Shown here piece after piece: positions 27,533 to 35,504 of a stretch of 64,000 nucleotides of DNA (positions are counted from its first letter, which is position 1; every line of letters begins with the position of its first letter). The translations under genes were made by a program, and so were the position numbers. This DNA comes from DATAES01 sp963802415 (GTDB lineage Bacteria; Actinomycetota; Acidimicrobiia; Acidimicrobiales; JACDCH01). Location of the stretch: contig CAWDIH010000001.1 of NCBI GenBank assembly GCA_963802415.1, positions 1,798,001 through 1,862,000 on the forward strand. The letters are read 5' to 3'. The notes under the pieces are model-generated. The model saw only the letters and a list, made by a program, of their open reading frames with translations, made no database searches and was not told the DNA's origin.

Positions 27533-27554
27533 GACTTCAGGTGCACTTGAAGTC
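27533..27554. promoter_or_regulatory. Palindromic operator upstream of the MerR gene
   Basis: GACTTCAGGTGCACTTGAAG plus TC is a palindrome with one mismatched pair. The same 18-base heart occurs in the opposite orientation at 27010-27027. It lies 53 bases before the MerR ATG and abuts the end of the DinB-like gene, so it most likely serves autoregulation. No good -10 box stands 19 bases from it. Confidence 0.68.
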
Positions 27555-28218
27555 ATCGATAGATGTCGAGTGCGGCGAGCTGCGCCGGAGCATGTCGGTC
27601 GCGGCCCGTAGCTGCGAGTACGAACTCGTAGGTCGAACAGGTGTGTCGCGGCGGAGTTCGGCGGCCGAGCTCGAGCCGGCCTGCGTCGGTCAACTCGACT
27701 GCGAACTCGTCTCCGCGCTTGTCGAGCACACGGCAGATGTGGGCGAGACTCGGTAGCCATACCTCGGTCGCGAAACAGGATTCGTAGTGGAGCGACCTGA
27801 CGTCGTCATCATGGACACGAGCGTCGTGTGTGAGCGCGACGACGCCGTCACCGACGCTGAGTCCTGTTGCTCCGACCGCCCCGGACCAGACCTCGTCCGT
27901 GAGATCCGCGAGAAGGTGTCGGCCGACGGCGACAGCGTGGTCGAAGCGATCCATCAGCTGCTGGTGGTCCAACTCGCGCAGCGCGCGGGCCTGTTCGTCC
28001 GGCGTGCGGGTTCCGGCTAGCCCCGCAGCAGCATCCTCTATCTGGCAGAGCACGTGCGCGTAGATGTCGCGAACCTGCCAGCCTTCACATCGCGACGGCA
28101 TCCGCCACACCTCCGGTGTGCGTTCACGGCGCAACGTCACGGCGCATGCGCCCCACGCGGACTCGAGCGCGGAGATCGCGCACTCCCGTTCACGTATCGA
28201 GGCAATGTCGATCGTCAT
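27553..28218 (-). CDS. Maleylpyruvate isomerase/DinB-type metal-binding protein
   Basis: 221 residues from the ATG at 28218; a TTG at 28242 overlapping the upstream stop is the alternative. The opening EVWRMPSRCEGWQVRDIYAHV, with His in YAHVL, and the four-helix pattern match the mycothiol-dependent maleylpyruvate isomerase N-terminal/DinB-like superfamily. A second histidine-rich stretch HDARVHDDDVRS would complete the metal site. Family members use mycothiol or are of unknown role. The C-terminal 60 residues fit the extra domain seen in actinobacterial versions. It is the last gene of an operon with a thioesterase and an LLM oxidoreductase. Confidence 0.78.
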   Translation of the reverse strand: MTIDIASIRERECAISALESAWGACAVTLRRERTPEVWRMPSRCEGWQVRDIYAHVLCQIEDAAAGLAGTRTPDEQARALRELDHQQLMDRFDHAVAVGRHLLADLTDEVWSGAVGATGLSVGDGVVALTHDARVHDDDVRSLHYESCFATEVWLPSLAHICRVLDKRGDEFAVELTDAGRLELGRRTPPRHTCSTYEFVLAATGRDRHAPAQLAALDIYR

Positions 28219-28238
28219 GTGTGTGACGCGCGCCCGGC

Positions 28239-28649
28239 TCAATGCACCGGCTCAGGGCGTTTCACCACCTGGGTTTGGATGGTCTTCGCGACGAGGCGGT
28301 CCCCGGCGCGGACGTCGGTCTCGACGACGATCGTCGTCGAGCCGGTGTGCAGCGGCCGCGCTGACGCCACGACCGTCCCGTCGCGCACCGCGCCGAAGAA
28401 GTTCGTCTTCGACTCGATGGTCGCGGTTGCCACCGAACCAGCCGGCAGGTTGAGGAATGCGCACAGGCCGCCGGCCGAGTCGGCGATCGCCATGATCGCC
28501 CCGCCGTGCAGCATCCCGGCGGAGGTGCACAGGTGTGGTGCCCAACCCAGCTCGAGAACGACTACGGCGGACTCGGCGCGCACGGTGCGGACGTCGAGCG
28601 TGTCGCACAACGGCATGCTGGTCCTTGCGAGATCCACGTGCTCGGTCAT
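28239..28649 (-). CDS. PaaI-type hotdog-fold thioesterase
   Basis: 136 residues from the ATG at 28649 with AGGAGG five bases upstream. LHGGAIMAIADSAGGLCAFL is the catalytic helix motif of the PaaI/4HBT hotdog family, and IESKTNFFGAVRDGTVVASA is the usual second part. Such enzymes hydrolyse acyl- or aryl-CoA thioesters. The start overlaps the LLM oxidoreductase stop (ATGA), so it is translationally coupled. Confidence 0.92.
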   Translation of the reverse strand: MTEHVDLARTSMPLCDTLDVRTVRAESAVVVLELGWAPHLCTSAGMLHGGAIMAIADSAGGLCAFLNLPAGSVATATIESKTNFFGAVRDGTVVASARPLHTGSTTIVVETDVRAGDRLVAKTIQTQVVKRPEPVH

Positions 28650-29659
28650 CGATCCTCCTTGGCGCTGGCCAGCGCGTGGTTGGTGCTGTTCGAGCGGACG
28701 CGATCCGCGACACCGGCGAGCTTGTCGAGCAAGTGGCTTCCGTTGAGGTCTCCGAGCCGTAGGACGAGATGATCCGCGCCGGCCGCCACGTACTCGCACA
28801 GCTGCTCAGCACACGCTTCAGGCGGTCCGGCCACGACCGCCTGGATGAGGCCGAGCGTCTCGCCGGAGAAGCCGTAATACGCGGTGGAGAAATGATCCAA
28901 TCGCTCGGATGCCGCTTCGGGCCCGTCGTCGATCGCCACCGTCACATACGCGGCACACTCGACTCGCGACTTTCGCCCGGCGTTCACCGCCGCCGCGCAG
29001 ACCACTGCTCGCTGTGTCTCGAGCTCGCCAGCCGTGGGCGGGTACGGCAACCAGCCGTCGAACATCCGACCAGCGCGTTCGAGCGCGTTCGGTCCCGACC
29101 CCGCGAGCCACAGCGGTGGACCGCCGGGTCGGGCCGGGCGTGGTATGGCACGCAACGTCTGCGCGATCGCCTCGTCGATCGCTGATGGAGGCGCTGCGGA
29201 AGAGTCGCCCCACAACCACCTCCAGATCGCAACGTTGCGTTCGAGTTGAGTGATGCGGCGGCGGTACGCGGCGCCTGCCGCGGCGAACTCGCGCGCGGTC
29301 TGCTCCATCGGAAACCCTGCGCCGAGGCCAACGATGAGGCGTCCTTCGGCGAGCTGATCGACCGTTGCGATGGAGTGTGCGGCCAGCGCCGTGGGTCGCA
29401 GCGAAGCGGTGAGCGCCGCCGTTCCGATAGCGACGCGCGTCGTCCGCGTCGCGATGGCGGCGAGGAGGGTGAGCGGCTCGAGGCGGGGTCGCGCGGTCAA
29501 GGAATCGCCGACCCAGACCGAGTCGAAACCGTGGTCTTCGGCACGCGCCGCAAAGTCAATGAGGCCGGCTGCGGGCAAGGACTGCAGGAACGCTTCGCGG
29601 GTGGGAACGACGACGCCGATCCGCAGGTCGGCGGTCGACCCGGCATCAGATCGATTCAT
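28646..29659 (-). CDS. LLM-class F420-dependent oxidoreductase
   Basis: 337 residues. The luciferase-like barrel is evident: LIDFAARAEDHGFDSVWVGD, RTTRVAIGTAALTASLRPTA, ATVDQLAEGRLIVGLGAGFP and PPLWLAGSGPNALERAGRMF. Actinobacterial members mostly use coenzyme F420 rather than flavin. The start codon sits inside a 26-base palindrome (29654-29679) that is probably the operator of the divergent TetR regulator. First gene of a three-gene operon with the thioesterase and DinB-like protein, suggesting a small catabolic or detoxifying unit. Confidence 0.92.
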   Translation of the reverse strand: MNRSDAGSTADLRIGVVVPTREAFLQSLPAAGLIDFAARAEDHGFDSVWVGDSLTARPRLEPLTLLAAIATRTTRVAIGTAALTASLRPTALAAHSIATVDQLAEGRLIVGLGAGFPMEQTAREFAAAGAAYRRRITQLERNVAIWRWLWGDSSAAPPSAIDEAIAQTLRAIPRPARPGGPPLWLAGSGPNALERAGRMFDGWLPYPPTAGELETQRAVVCAAAVNAGRKSRVECAAYVTVAIDDGPEAASERLDHFSTAYYGFSGETLGLIQAVVAGPPEACAEQLCEYVAAGADHLVLRLGDLNGSHLLDKLAGVADRVRSNSTNHALASAKEDR

Positions 29660-29679
29660 GTAACGTACGTTATATGAAT
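29654..29679. promoter_or_regulatory. 26-bp palindromic operator (TetR/LLM divergent region)
   Basis: ATTCAT, one base, TAACGTACGTTA, one base, ATGAAT: symmetric over 26 bases with one mismatched pair. The inner 12 bases are a perfect palindrome. It overlaps the ATG of the LLM gene (29659), so bound regulator would block the very start of that message, and lies 33 bases before the TetR start. Confidence 0.75.
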
Positions 29680-29711
29680 TCCCTTTGGGTCCACAACCGC
29701 GGGGCCCGCTG

Positions 29712-30254
29712 ATGGCGCGACGGGTTGACCACGAGCGTCGCCACGAGCTGCTCGAAGGGGCGACCGACTACGTGATCGAACACGGAGTCGCCCAGATGTC
29801 ACTCCGGCCGCTCGCCGACGCGCTCGGCACGCAGGCGCCCGTGTTGCTGCATCATTTCGGATCGAAGGAACAGCTCGTGGCGTTGTTGCTGAACGAGGTC
29901 CGCGCTCGGCTGCGCCACATCGCGCGTGCCGCGGTCGCCGAAGGCGACGACCCTGTGGATGCCGTGTGGCGTTGGGCGACGGATCCATCGCACGACGCGC
30001 TGTACCGGACGTTCTTCGAGGCATACGGGCTCGCGTTGCGTGACCCTGCGGCGTACCAGTCGTTCCTCGACACCGTCGTCGGTGACTGGTTGGCCGAGCT
30101 GGGGCAGGGCGGCGATCCGATCGTCGCGACCGCGCTGATCGCCCTGGTTCGGGGATTGTTGCTCGATCTGCTGGCCACGGGCGACGTCGAGCGCGTGAAC
30201 GCAACCTACGAACGAATCAGTCCCGCGCTGCGAAGCGTGAGCGCGAGACGTTGA
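29712..30254 (+). CDS. TetR-family transcriptional regulator
   Basis: 180 residues from the ATG at 29712; no strong ribosome site, and an upstream in-frame TTG at 29685 exists. Helix-turn-helix: LLEGATDYVIEHGVAQMSLR followed by PLADALGTQAPVLLHHFGSKEQLV, where the recognition helix is slightly unusual (APVLLHHFGSK rather than xxLYxHFxSK). The C-terminal ligand-binding helices are complete. It probably represses itself and the divergent LLM operon through the palindrome at 29654-29679. Confidence 0.9.
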   Translation: MARRVDHERRHELLEGATDYVIEHGVAQMSLRPLADALGTQAPVLLHHFGSKEQLVALLLNEVRARLRHIARAAVAEGDDPVDAVWRWATDPSHDALYRTFFEAYGLALRDPAAYQSFLDTVVGDWLAELGQGGDPIVATALIALVRGLLLDLLATGDVERVNATYERISPALRSVSARR

Positions 30255-30299
30255 GGAGGCTCGCACAGGGCAAGGTCGTGCAGCCAGCCGCTGCCGGAG

Positions 30300-30698
30300 T
30301 CATGGCAAAGACGACGTTCGTGGTGCCGAGGCCAGATGACCGCTCTGGTACACGTCCATGGCGGCGGCGAGACCGTCGCGGAACACGTAGGCGTGCTGGA
30401 CGTCCTGCTCCGCGAGCAGGTTTCCTTGCTTGTCTCGCACGACTTGGTGGACGTCGACAACGACTTGCCCGTCGCGGCCTTCCGCATATCCGGTGGGGGT
30501 CACGTTCGGGTCCATGATGTCGAACTGGCTCTGCCAGTACTCCCGGACGGCGTCGCGTCCCACGATCCGTCGGTTGCCGAGCATGTCGGGCCAATCGATG
30601 TCGGGACGCATCGTTGCAAGCGCTTCGTCGACCTTCCTCGCGTTGAAGGCTGCATATGACCGTTCGAGTAGCTCGATGGTCTCCGGGCTCACTGGCAT
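30300..30698 (-). CDS. SnoaL-like (NTF2-fold) protein
   Basis: 132 residues from the ATG at 30698, with AAGGAG eight to ten bases upstream. LLERSYAAFNARKVDEALAT and PDIDWPDMLGNRRIVGRDAVREYW are classic for the SnoaL-like ketosteroid-isomerase fold, as is the closing strand QHAYVFRDGLAAAMDVYQS. The last 12 residues do not fit the family, which could mean a small indel near the end. Function unknown; cytosolic. Confidence 0.85.
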   Translation of the reverse strand: MPVSPETIELLERSYAAFNARKVDEALATMRPDIDWPDMLGNRRIVGRDAVREYWQSQFDIMDPNVTPTGYAEGRDGQVVVDVHQVVRDKQGNLLAEQDVQHAYVFRDGLAAAMDVYQSGHLASAPRTSSLP

Positions 30699-30740
30699 AG
30701 GAGCGGCTCCTTGCGTCGGCTCAACGAGGGTGGGTGTCGG

Positions 30741-31232
30741 TCACTGCCAAGGACCCACGCCACCAATGCGCTCCGGGGTGATCCGGAGAATGAACCCGGG
30801 TGGCGGGTTGTTCGTCGGCGGGAACTTCACGCCGGGGCCGAGGTAGACGTGCGCCAGCCGCTGCAACAGTTCGGGCGCGCCACCGGGTTCGATGCGCGCT
30901 CGTCCATGGACGACCAGGTAGTGGGCGAGTGCATGCTCGTCGCGCCCTTCTGTCTCGAACGAGAGCGCCACCCGAGGGTCGCGCCGGACGTTGCGGAGCT
31001 TCTGCCGCGTCTCGCTCAAGTGGCCAGAGACGATCTCGTTTCCCTCCAGCCCGACCCACACGATGCTCACCTGCGGTGAGCCGTCAGGGTTGAGCGTCAC
31101 GAGGTGAGCGAGATTGTTCGCTTCGATCGCGCCTCGAGCGTCGTCGCTCAAGGTGATCGCGGGGAACGCCTCGCGCGCAGGATTGGCCGATTCTCCTCGA
31201 GTGCGGCTCCGGTCCATGGGCTCATTCGGCAT
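30741..31232 (-). CDS. PPOX-class (pyridoxamine oxidase-like) F420- or flavin-binding protein
   Basis: 163 residues with GGAGA eight bases before the ATG at 31232. The split-barrel pattern is clear: LAHLVTLNPDGSPQVSIVWV, ETRQKLRNVRRDPRVALSFE, and LVVHGRARIEPGGAPELLQRLAHVY, ending FILRITPERIGGVGPW. Actinobacterial members commonly bind F420. A neighbouring SnoaL-like gene 42 bases downstream is on the same strand and likely co-transcribed. Confidence 0.9.
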   Translation of the reverse strand: MPNEPMDRSRTRGESANPAREAFPAITLSDDARGAIEANNLAHLVTLNPDGSPQVSIVWVGLEGNEIVSGHLSETRQKLRNVRRDPRVALSFETEGRDEHALAHYLVVHGRARIEPGGAPELLQRLAHVYLGPGVKFPPTNNPPPGFILRITPERIGGVGPWQ

Positions 31233-31510
31233 ACGACGAGTCTCCTTTCATCCGGCGCGATTTCACTCGCTCGCCTGGTCCTCAGTGGCGGGTCAGCTCG
31301 AGTTGTATCCGCTTGGACACGAGCAGCGGTCTCCTGTTCGCGTCTGGGGTCCTCCCCGGTACGACGAATCACGGTGGCCGCGATGGACAGGCCCGGGGAA
31401 CGCGAGTCGATCACCGCGGAAGGGCGCGTCTGCATACGCAACACCGCTGACGGCGCGACGAGTGTGCACCTGGGATACTCACGATCGGCGCACGCTCGAG
31501 GGGGTGGCAG

Positions 31511-32974
31511 ATGGCAGACGGGGATGCGCCCACGGTGACCGTGGTCGATCCGGTGTGGGTGCCGGCGGTGGGTGGGGTGGTGGTGACGATCACCGGTTCG
31601 GGGTTCTCGGGGGCGACGGCGGTGTCGTTCGATGACCTGGGGGCCCGGTTCGTGGTCGATTCCGATACCCAGATCCGGGTGACGGCACCGGACTCGACGT
31701 CGCGGTACACGTCGTCGAGTCAGCTGGCGACGTTGGTCGTGACGCCCAACGGCACCAGCGAGCGGGGTCCGGTGGTCCAGTTCGGGAACCCGCCGCAGGC
31801 GGCGGCGCCGGCGGGGCCGCGGCCGGCGATCACCGCGGTCGATCCGGTGTGGGTGCCGGCGGTGGGTGGGGTGGTGGTGACGATCACCGGTTCGGGGTTC
31901 TCGGGGGCGACGGCGGTGTCGTTCGATGACCTGGGGGCTCGGTTCGTGGTCGATTCCGATACCCAGATCCGGGTGACGGCACCGGACTCGACGTCGCGGT
32001 ACACGTCGTCGAGTCAACTGGCGACGTTGGTCGTCACGCCCAACGGCACCAGCGAGCGGGGTCCGGTGGTCCAGTTCGGGAACCCGCCGCAGGCGGCGGC
32101 GCCGGCGGGGCCGCGGCCGGCGATCACCGCGGTCGAGCCGGTGTGGGTGCCGGCGGTGGGTGGGGTGGTGGTGACGATCACCGGTTCGGGGTTCTCGGGG
32201 GCGACGGCGGTGTCGTTCGATGATCTGGGGGCCCGGTTCGTGGTCGATTCCGATACCCAGATCCGGGTGACGGCACCGGACTCGACGTCGCGGTACACGT
32301 CGTCGAGTCAACTGGCGACGTTGGTCGTCACGCCCAACGGCACCAGCGAGCGGGGTCCGGTGGTCCAGTTCGGGAACCCGCCGCAGGCGGCGGCGCCGGC
32401 GGGGCCGCGGCCGGCGATCACCGCGGTCGATCCGGTGTGGGTGCCGGCGGTGGGTGGGGTGGTGGTGACGATCACCGGTTCGGGGTTCTCGGGGGCGACG
32501 GCGGTGTCGTTCGATGATCTGGGGGCCCGGTTCGTGGTCGATTCCGATACCCAGATCCGGGTGACGGCACCGGACTCGACGTCGCGGTACACGTCGTCGA
32601 GTCAACTGGCGACGTTGGTCGTCACGCCCAACGACACCAGCGAGCGGGGTCCGGTGGTCCAGTTCGGGAACCCGCCGCAGGCGGCGGCGCCGGCGGGGCC
32701 GCGGCCGGCGATCACCGCGGTCGAGCCGGTGTGGGTGCCGGCGGTGGGTGGGGTGGTGGTGACGATCACCGGTTCGGGGTTCTCGGGGGCGACGGCGGTG
32801 TCGTTCGATGATCTGGGGGCCCGGTTCGTGGTCGATTCCGATACGCAGATCCGGGTGACGGCACCGGACTCGACGTCGCGGTACACGTCGTCGAGTCAAC
32901 TGGCGACGTTGGTCGTCACGCCCAACGGCACCAGCGAGCGGGGTCCGGTGGTCCAGTTCGGGAATCCGCCCTGA
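31511..32974 (+). CDS. Protein of five near-identical TIG/IPT immunoglobulin-like repeats
   Basis: 487 residues: six leader residues (MADGDA), four complete 98-residue repeats and a fifth of 89. Each repeat reads PAITAVDPVWVPAVGGVVVT, ITGSGFSGATAVSFDDLGAR, FVVDSDTQIRVTAPDSTSRY, TSSSQLATLVVTPNGTSERG, then PVVQFGNPP and a linker QAAAPAGPR. This is the TIG/IPT beta-sandwich pattern (GxVVTITGxGFxGATAVxF). Only D/E, G/D and conservative leader changes separate the copies. Strikingly there is no signal peptide, although such domains are usually outside the cell. The ATG has GAGGGGG upstream. Possible role: adhesion or scaffold; without export, unclear. Confidence 0.85.
   Translation: MADGDAPTVTVVDPVWVPAVGGVVVTITGSGFSGATAVSFDDLGARFVVDSDTQIRVTAPDSTSRYTSSSQLATLVVTPNGTSERGPVVQFGNPPQAAAPAGPRPAITAVDPVWVPAVGGVVVTITGSGFSGATAVSFDDLGARFVVDSDTQIRVTAPDSTSRYTSSSQLATLVVTPNGTSERGPVVQFGNPPQAAAPAGPRPAITAVEPVWVPAVGGVVVTITGSGFSGATAVSFDDLGARFVVDSDTQIRVTAPDSTSRYTSSSQLATLVVTPNGTSERGPVVQFGNPPQAAAPAGPRPAITAVDPVWVPAVGGVVVTITGSGFSGATAVSFDDLGARFVVDSDTQIRVTAPDSTSRYTSSSQLATLVVTPNDTSERGPVVQFGNPPQAAAPAGPRPAITAVEPVWVPAVGGVVVTITGSGFSGATAVSFDDLGARFVVDSDTQIRVTAPDSTSRYTSSSQLATLVVTPNGTSERGPVVQFGNPP
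31529..32971 (+). repeat. 294-bp tandem repeat array (4.9 copies)
   Basis: Units start at 31529, 31823, 32117, 32411 and 32705; the last is cut short by the stop. Copies differ at only a handful of bases (for example GATCCG/GAGCCG at the unit start, GACCTG/GATCTG, one AACGGC to AACGAC in unit 4). Near identity at silent positions shows recent duplication or gene conversion. Copy number is therefore likely to vary and may be wrong in an assembly. Confidence 0.93.
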
Positions 32975-33061
32975 CTGAGCTCAGGTTGGGCGCGGTGCCG
33001 GACTGCGGTTGGTGAGAATGGCTGACGAACTACGTTCCTCGTGGCGGCGAGGAGGAATCGC

Positions 33062-34717
33062 ATGACGGTCGAGGAACGGTTCGAGGCCCCTGGACCCGGG
33101 ATGTGGAACCTCGACCGCAGCCACTACCCCGGCGGTACCACGCCGATGTCGACGTGGTTGATGGAAGGGTGCGCCAAGGGGATGCGCACGGCGTTCGAAG
33201 AGATCGGCATGCCGGCCGAGACGCTCGACGTCCGTTTCGTGCGCGGGTTCATGTACACACGCCTACGGCCGCTGATCTCACCAAACCGCGCCGCCACGAA
33301 GCTTCCGCCCGCTCCCGTCCTGAAGGTCGCCGTGCGGCTGCATCCGGGTATGCGCAAGCGGGCGAAGCGAGCGGCGCACGCGATCGCCGAGAAACCGTGG
33401 CTCGCGGTCCTGGACGAATGGCAGCAGTCGATCCGACCGCGCCTGGAAGCCACGAACGAGGAGCTGCAGTCGGTTGACGTGGCTCACCTCGACGACGCCG
33501 CACTCGCCGACCACCTCGATCGGCTCATGTCGTACTGCAGCGAGAACTTCGAACTGCACTTCTACTTGCACGCGTACGACCTGGGGCCGATCGGTTTCCT
33601 GCTGGCGGAGTGCCGCCGGTGGCGCATCGACGCGCCTGAGGTCATTCCCGCACTGAGCGGTGCCTCACCGACGACCTCCGCACCGGCGCGCATCCTGCGC
33701 GAGCTGCGCAAGATCGTCGCCGCCAGCGGTACGACGCCGGCAACGCTCGACGACGTCCGTTCGATCTCGCCTGAGGCGGCGAAGCTGGTCGAGCAGTACT
33801 TCGCGCGGCGAGGCCGGATGTTGGTCACTCGCTACGACCTCGACGGACGCACCCTCGAAGAGCAGCCCGACCTGGTGCTCGGCGCGCTGCTCTCGGCCAG
33901 CGACGGCACCGCCGACGAGACGCACGCGGCCGCGGTCGCTGCACGGCTCCGCGAGCGCGTGCCCGCCGACGAGCGCGCGTTGTTCGACGAACGCTTGGCC
34001 GACGCGCGGGCGACGATGGACCTCCGAGACGACAACGGGCCGAACACCGTCGAGCTGCCGGTGGGCATCCTGCGTTACGCGCTGCTGGAAGCCGGTCGGC
34101 GTGCCGTGGCCGCCGGCCGCCTCAGCGCCGCGGAGTTGACGTTCGAGCTCGAACCGGGCGAGGTCGTGTCGTTCGTGCGCGACGGTGCCGGCCCGAGCGG
34201 TGACGAGCTCGAGGCGCGGGCGCGTCGCCGGCACGTCGACGCGCAGCTCGCGCCGCCGCTCGTCCTCGGCCCGACCGAGGTGACGCCGCCGCTGGAGGTG
34301 CTGTCGCCCTCGCACCAGACGTTCATCGCCGCGGTGCAGACCGTTCTCGATCACATGGGCATGAAGACAGCCGACAAGCCGGCAGCCGGTCGCATGCGGG
34401 GTGCCGGTGTCGGCACGGAGCCATATACGGGGACGGCGAGGGTAGCCAGCAGCCCAGAGCAAGCGCTCGACGCGATGAACCCCGGCGATGTGTTGGTCGT
34501 TCGTTTCACCACGCCGGCGTACAACACCGTGCTGATGATCGCCGGTGCAGTGGTCACGACCGAAGGCGCGTTGCTGTCTCACGCCGCGGTCATGGCGCGC
34601 GAGCTCGGCATCCCAGCGGTGATCGGCGCGGAAGGCGCGCTCGAGGACATCCCCAACGGCGCCGAGGTCGAGGTCGACCCCGTCGCCGGAACCGTCAAGG
34701 TGCCTGCTGCGCACTAA
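33062..34717 (+). CDS. Protein with C-terminal PEP-utilising swivelling domain
   Basis: 551 residues from the ATG at 33062, preceded by GAGGAGG. The last 90 residues are the phosphohistidine swivelling domain of PEP-utilising enzymes: PGDVLVVRFTTPAYNTVLMI, then TEGALLSHAAVMARELGIPA with the His in LLSHAAV, and VIGAEGALEDIPNG. The first 450 residues lack the usual ATP-grasp nucleotide-binding domain; they are helical and partly resemble the central part of rifampicin phosphotransferase/PEP-synthase-like proteins (MWNLDRSHYPGGTTPMSTWL). Without ATP-grasp the protein may need a partner, or act as phospho-acceptor. No obvious partner is adjacent. Confidence 0.78.
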   Translation: MTVEERFEAPGPGMWNLDRSHYPGGTTPMSTWLMEGCAKGMRTAFEEIGMPAETLDVRFVRGFMYTRLRPLISPNRAATKLPPAPVLKVAVRLHPGMRKRAKRAAHAIAEKPWLAVLDEWQQSIRPRLEATNEELQSVDVAHLDDAALADHLDRLMSYCSENFELHFYLHAYDLGPIGFLLAECRRWRIDAPEVIPALSGASPTTSAPARILRELRKIVAASGTTPATLDDVRSISPEAAKLVEQYFARRGRMLVTRYDLDGRTLEEQPDLVLGALLSASDGTADETHAAAVAARLRERVPADERALFDERLADARATMDLRDDNGPNTVELPVGILRYALLEAGRRAVAAGRLSAAELTFELEPGEVVSFVRDGAGPSGDELEARARRRHVDAQLAPPLVLGPTEVTPPLEVLSPSHQTFIAAVQTVLDHMGMKTADKPAAGRMRGAGVGTEPYTGTARVASSPEQALDAMNPGDVLVVRFTTPAYNTVLMIAGAVVTTEGALLSHAAVMARELGIPAVIGAEGALEDIPNGAEVEVDPVAGTVKVPAAH

Positions 34718-34856
34718 CGACGTATCCACATTCCCGCCGCCGCCACGGCGCTCCAGAATGGGCATTCGGGCGCGTATCTGGTGCAACGATGTCCGCATGA
34801 CTGAGCCAGTTCGTGCAGTAGCGCGTCAGTTTGAATCGCACGCCCACGGTAGGGGC

Positions 34857-35337
34857 TCAGTTTGAGGTTGGCGGGGGGTCGAACAGGGCTAGCTCGGCAG
34901 CATCGGGCGCCTGGAACACCCGTAGCCACCCGTCGAGGTCCGCGCGGCGGATCGGGTAGCTGTCCCAGGGTGGCTCGGAGTTCCGGGCCTCGATGCGCCG
35001 CCAGAGTTCGTCGGTAGGCACGTCGAGGTAGTGCAGTTCGACGCCGACACCAAGGCCGCAAGCCGCGGATCGCATCTCGTCACGTTCGTTCCGCGCCCAG
35101 AGCCCAAAATCGAGGACGACGCTCACGCCGAGGCGCAGGATTTCTTTGGGCGAGGCGCCAGAGTTCATGTTCGACCTTCTCCCGGGTCGGCTCGTCCCAA
35201 GGGGTGGAGCCGAGGGCCCAGACCCATTCGTCCTTCGTGAGGCGCACGGCGCTCCGGTCCGCGGCTAGCTGCGTCGCGAGTTTGGTCTTACCCGCCCCGG
35301 GCAACCCGCAGGTGAGAATCAGTCGGGCCTCGCTCAC
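34857..35337 (-). CDS. P-loop kinase-like ATP-binding protein, one frameshift
   Basis: The N-terminal frame from 35337 gives LILTCGLPGAGKTKLATQLA, a Walker A loop, then RLTKDEWVWALG and the helix TREKVEHELWRLA. The frame breaks in the GGG run at 35148-35150. It resumes with KEILRLGVSVVLDFGLWARN (Walker B-like strand) and RDEMRSAACGLGVGVELHYL, then LWRRIEARNSEPP. Repaired it has 159 residues, matching the AAA_33/zeta-toxin-like small kinases that phosphorylate small molecules or nucleotides. Substrate unknown. The break is one extra base, so it may be an error. Confidence 0.78.
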
Positions 35338-35504
35338 AGTGTCTTAGTCCAGCAGTTTCTGCGAGCTGGGCATCTGTGTGGCGGTCTTCGCGATTGTTCG
35401 CAGCCGCGACCTGGCGTGACCGCGTCATCTGCACCCCAATCTGCCGATCGGCGCCCGTTGGAGCAGCCCGAGCACGTCGCCTGGCGGCGGGACAAGATCG
35501 GCCT

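Noticed and set aside
27494..27546. Start of MerR at 27546
   Set aside because: The extra residues would be encoded by the operator palindrome; the family start fits the ATG at 27480.
24781..27756. 991-residue plus-strand open frame
   Set aside because: It runs in the wrong frame across the MFS gene and antisense to two real genes, with arginine-rich composition. It is a GC-bias shadow.
31148..32899. Long antisense frame and four identical 94-residue antisense frames across the TIG repeats
   Set aside because: They are mirror images of the repeat array, arginine/histidine-rich in one frame, and have no ribosome sites. The plus strand has the clear domain pattern.
31529..32971. Possible CRISPR-like array
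   Set aside because: The repeats are 294 bases, contiguous without spacers and in frame, encoding TIG domains. No cas genes nearby.
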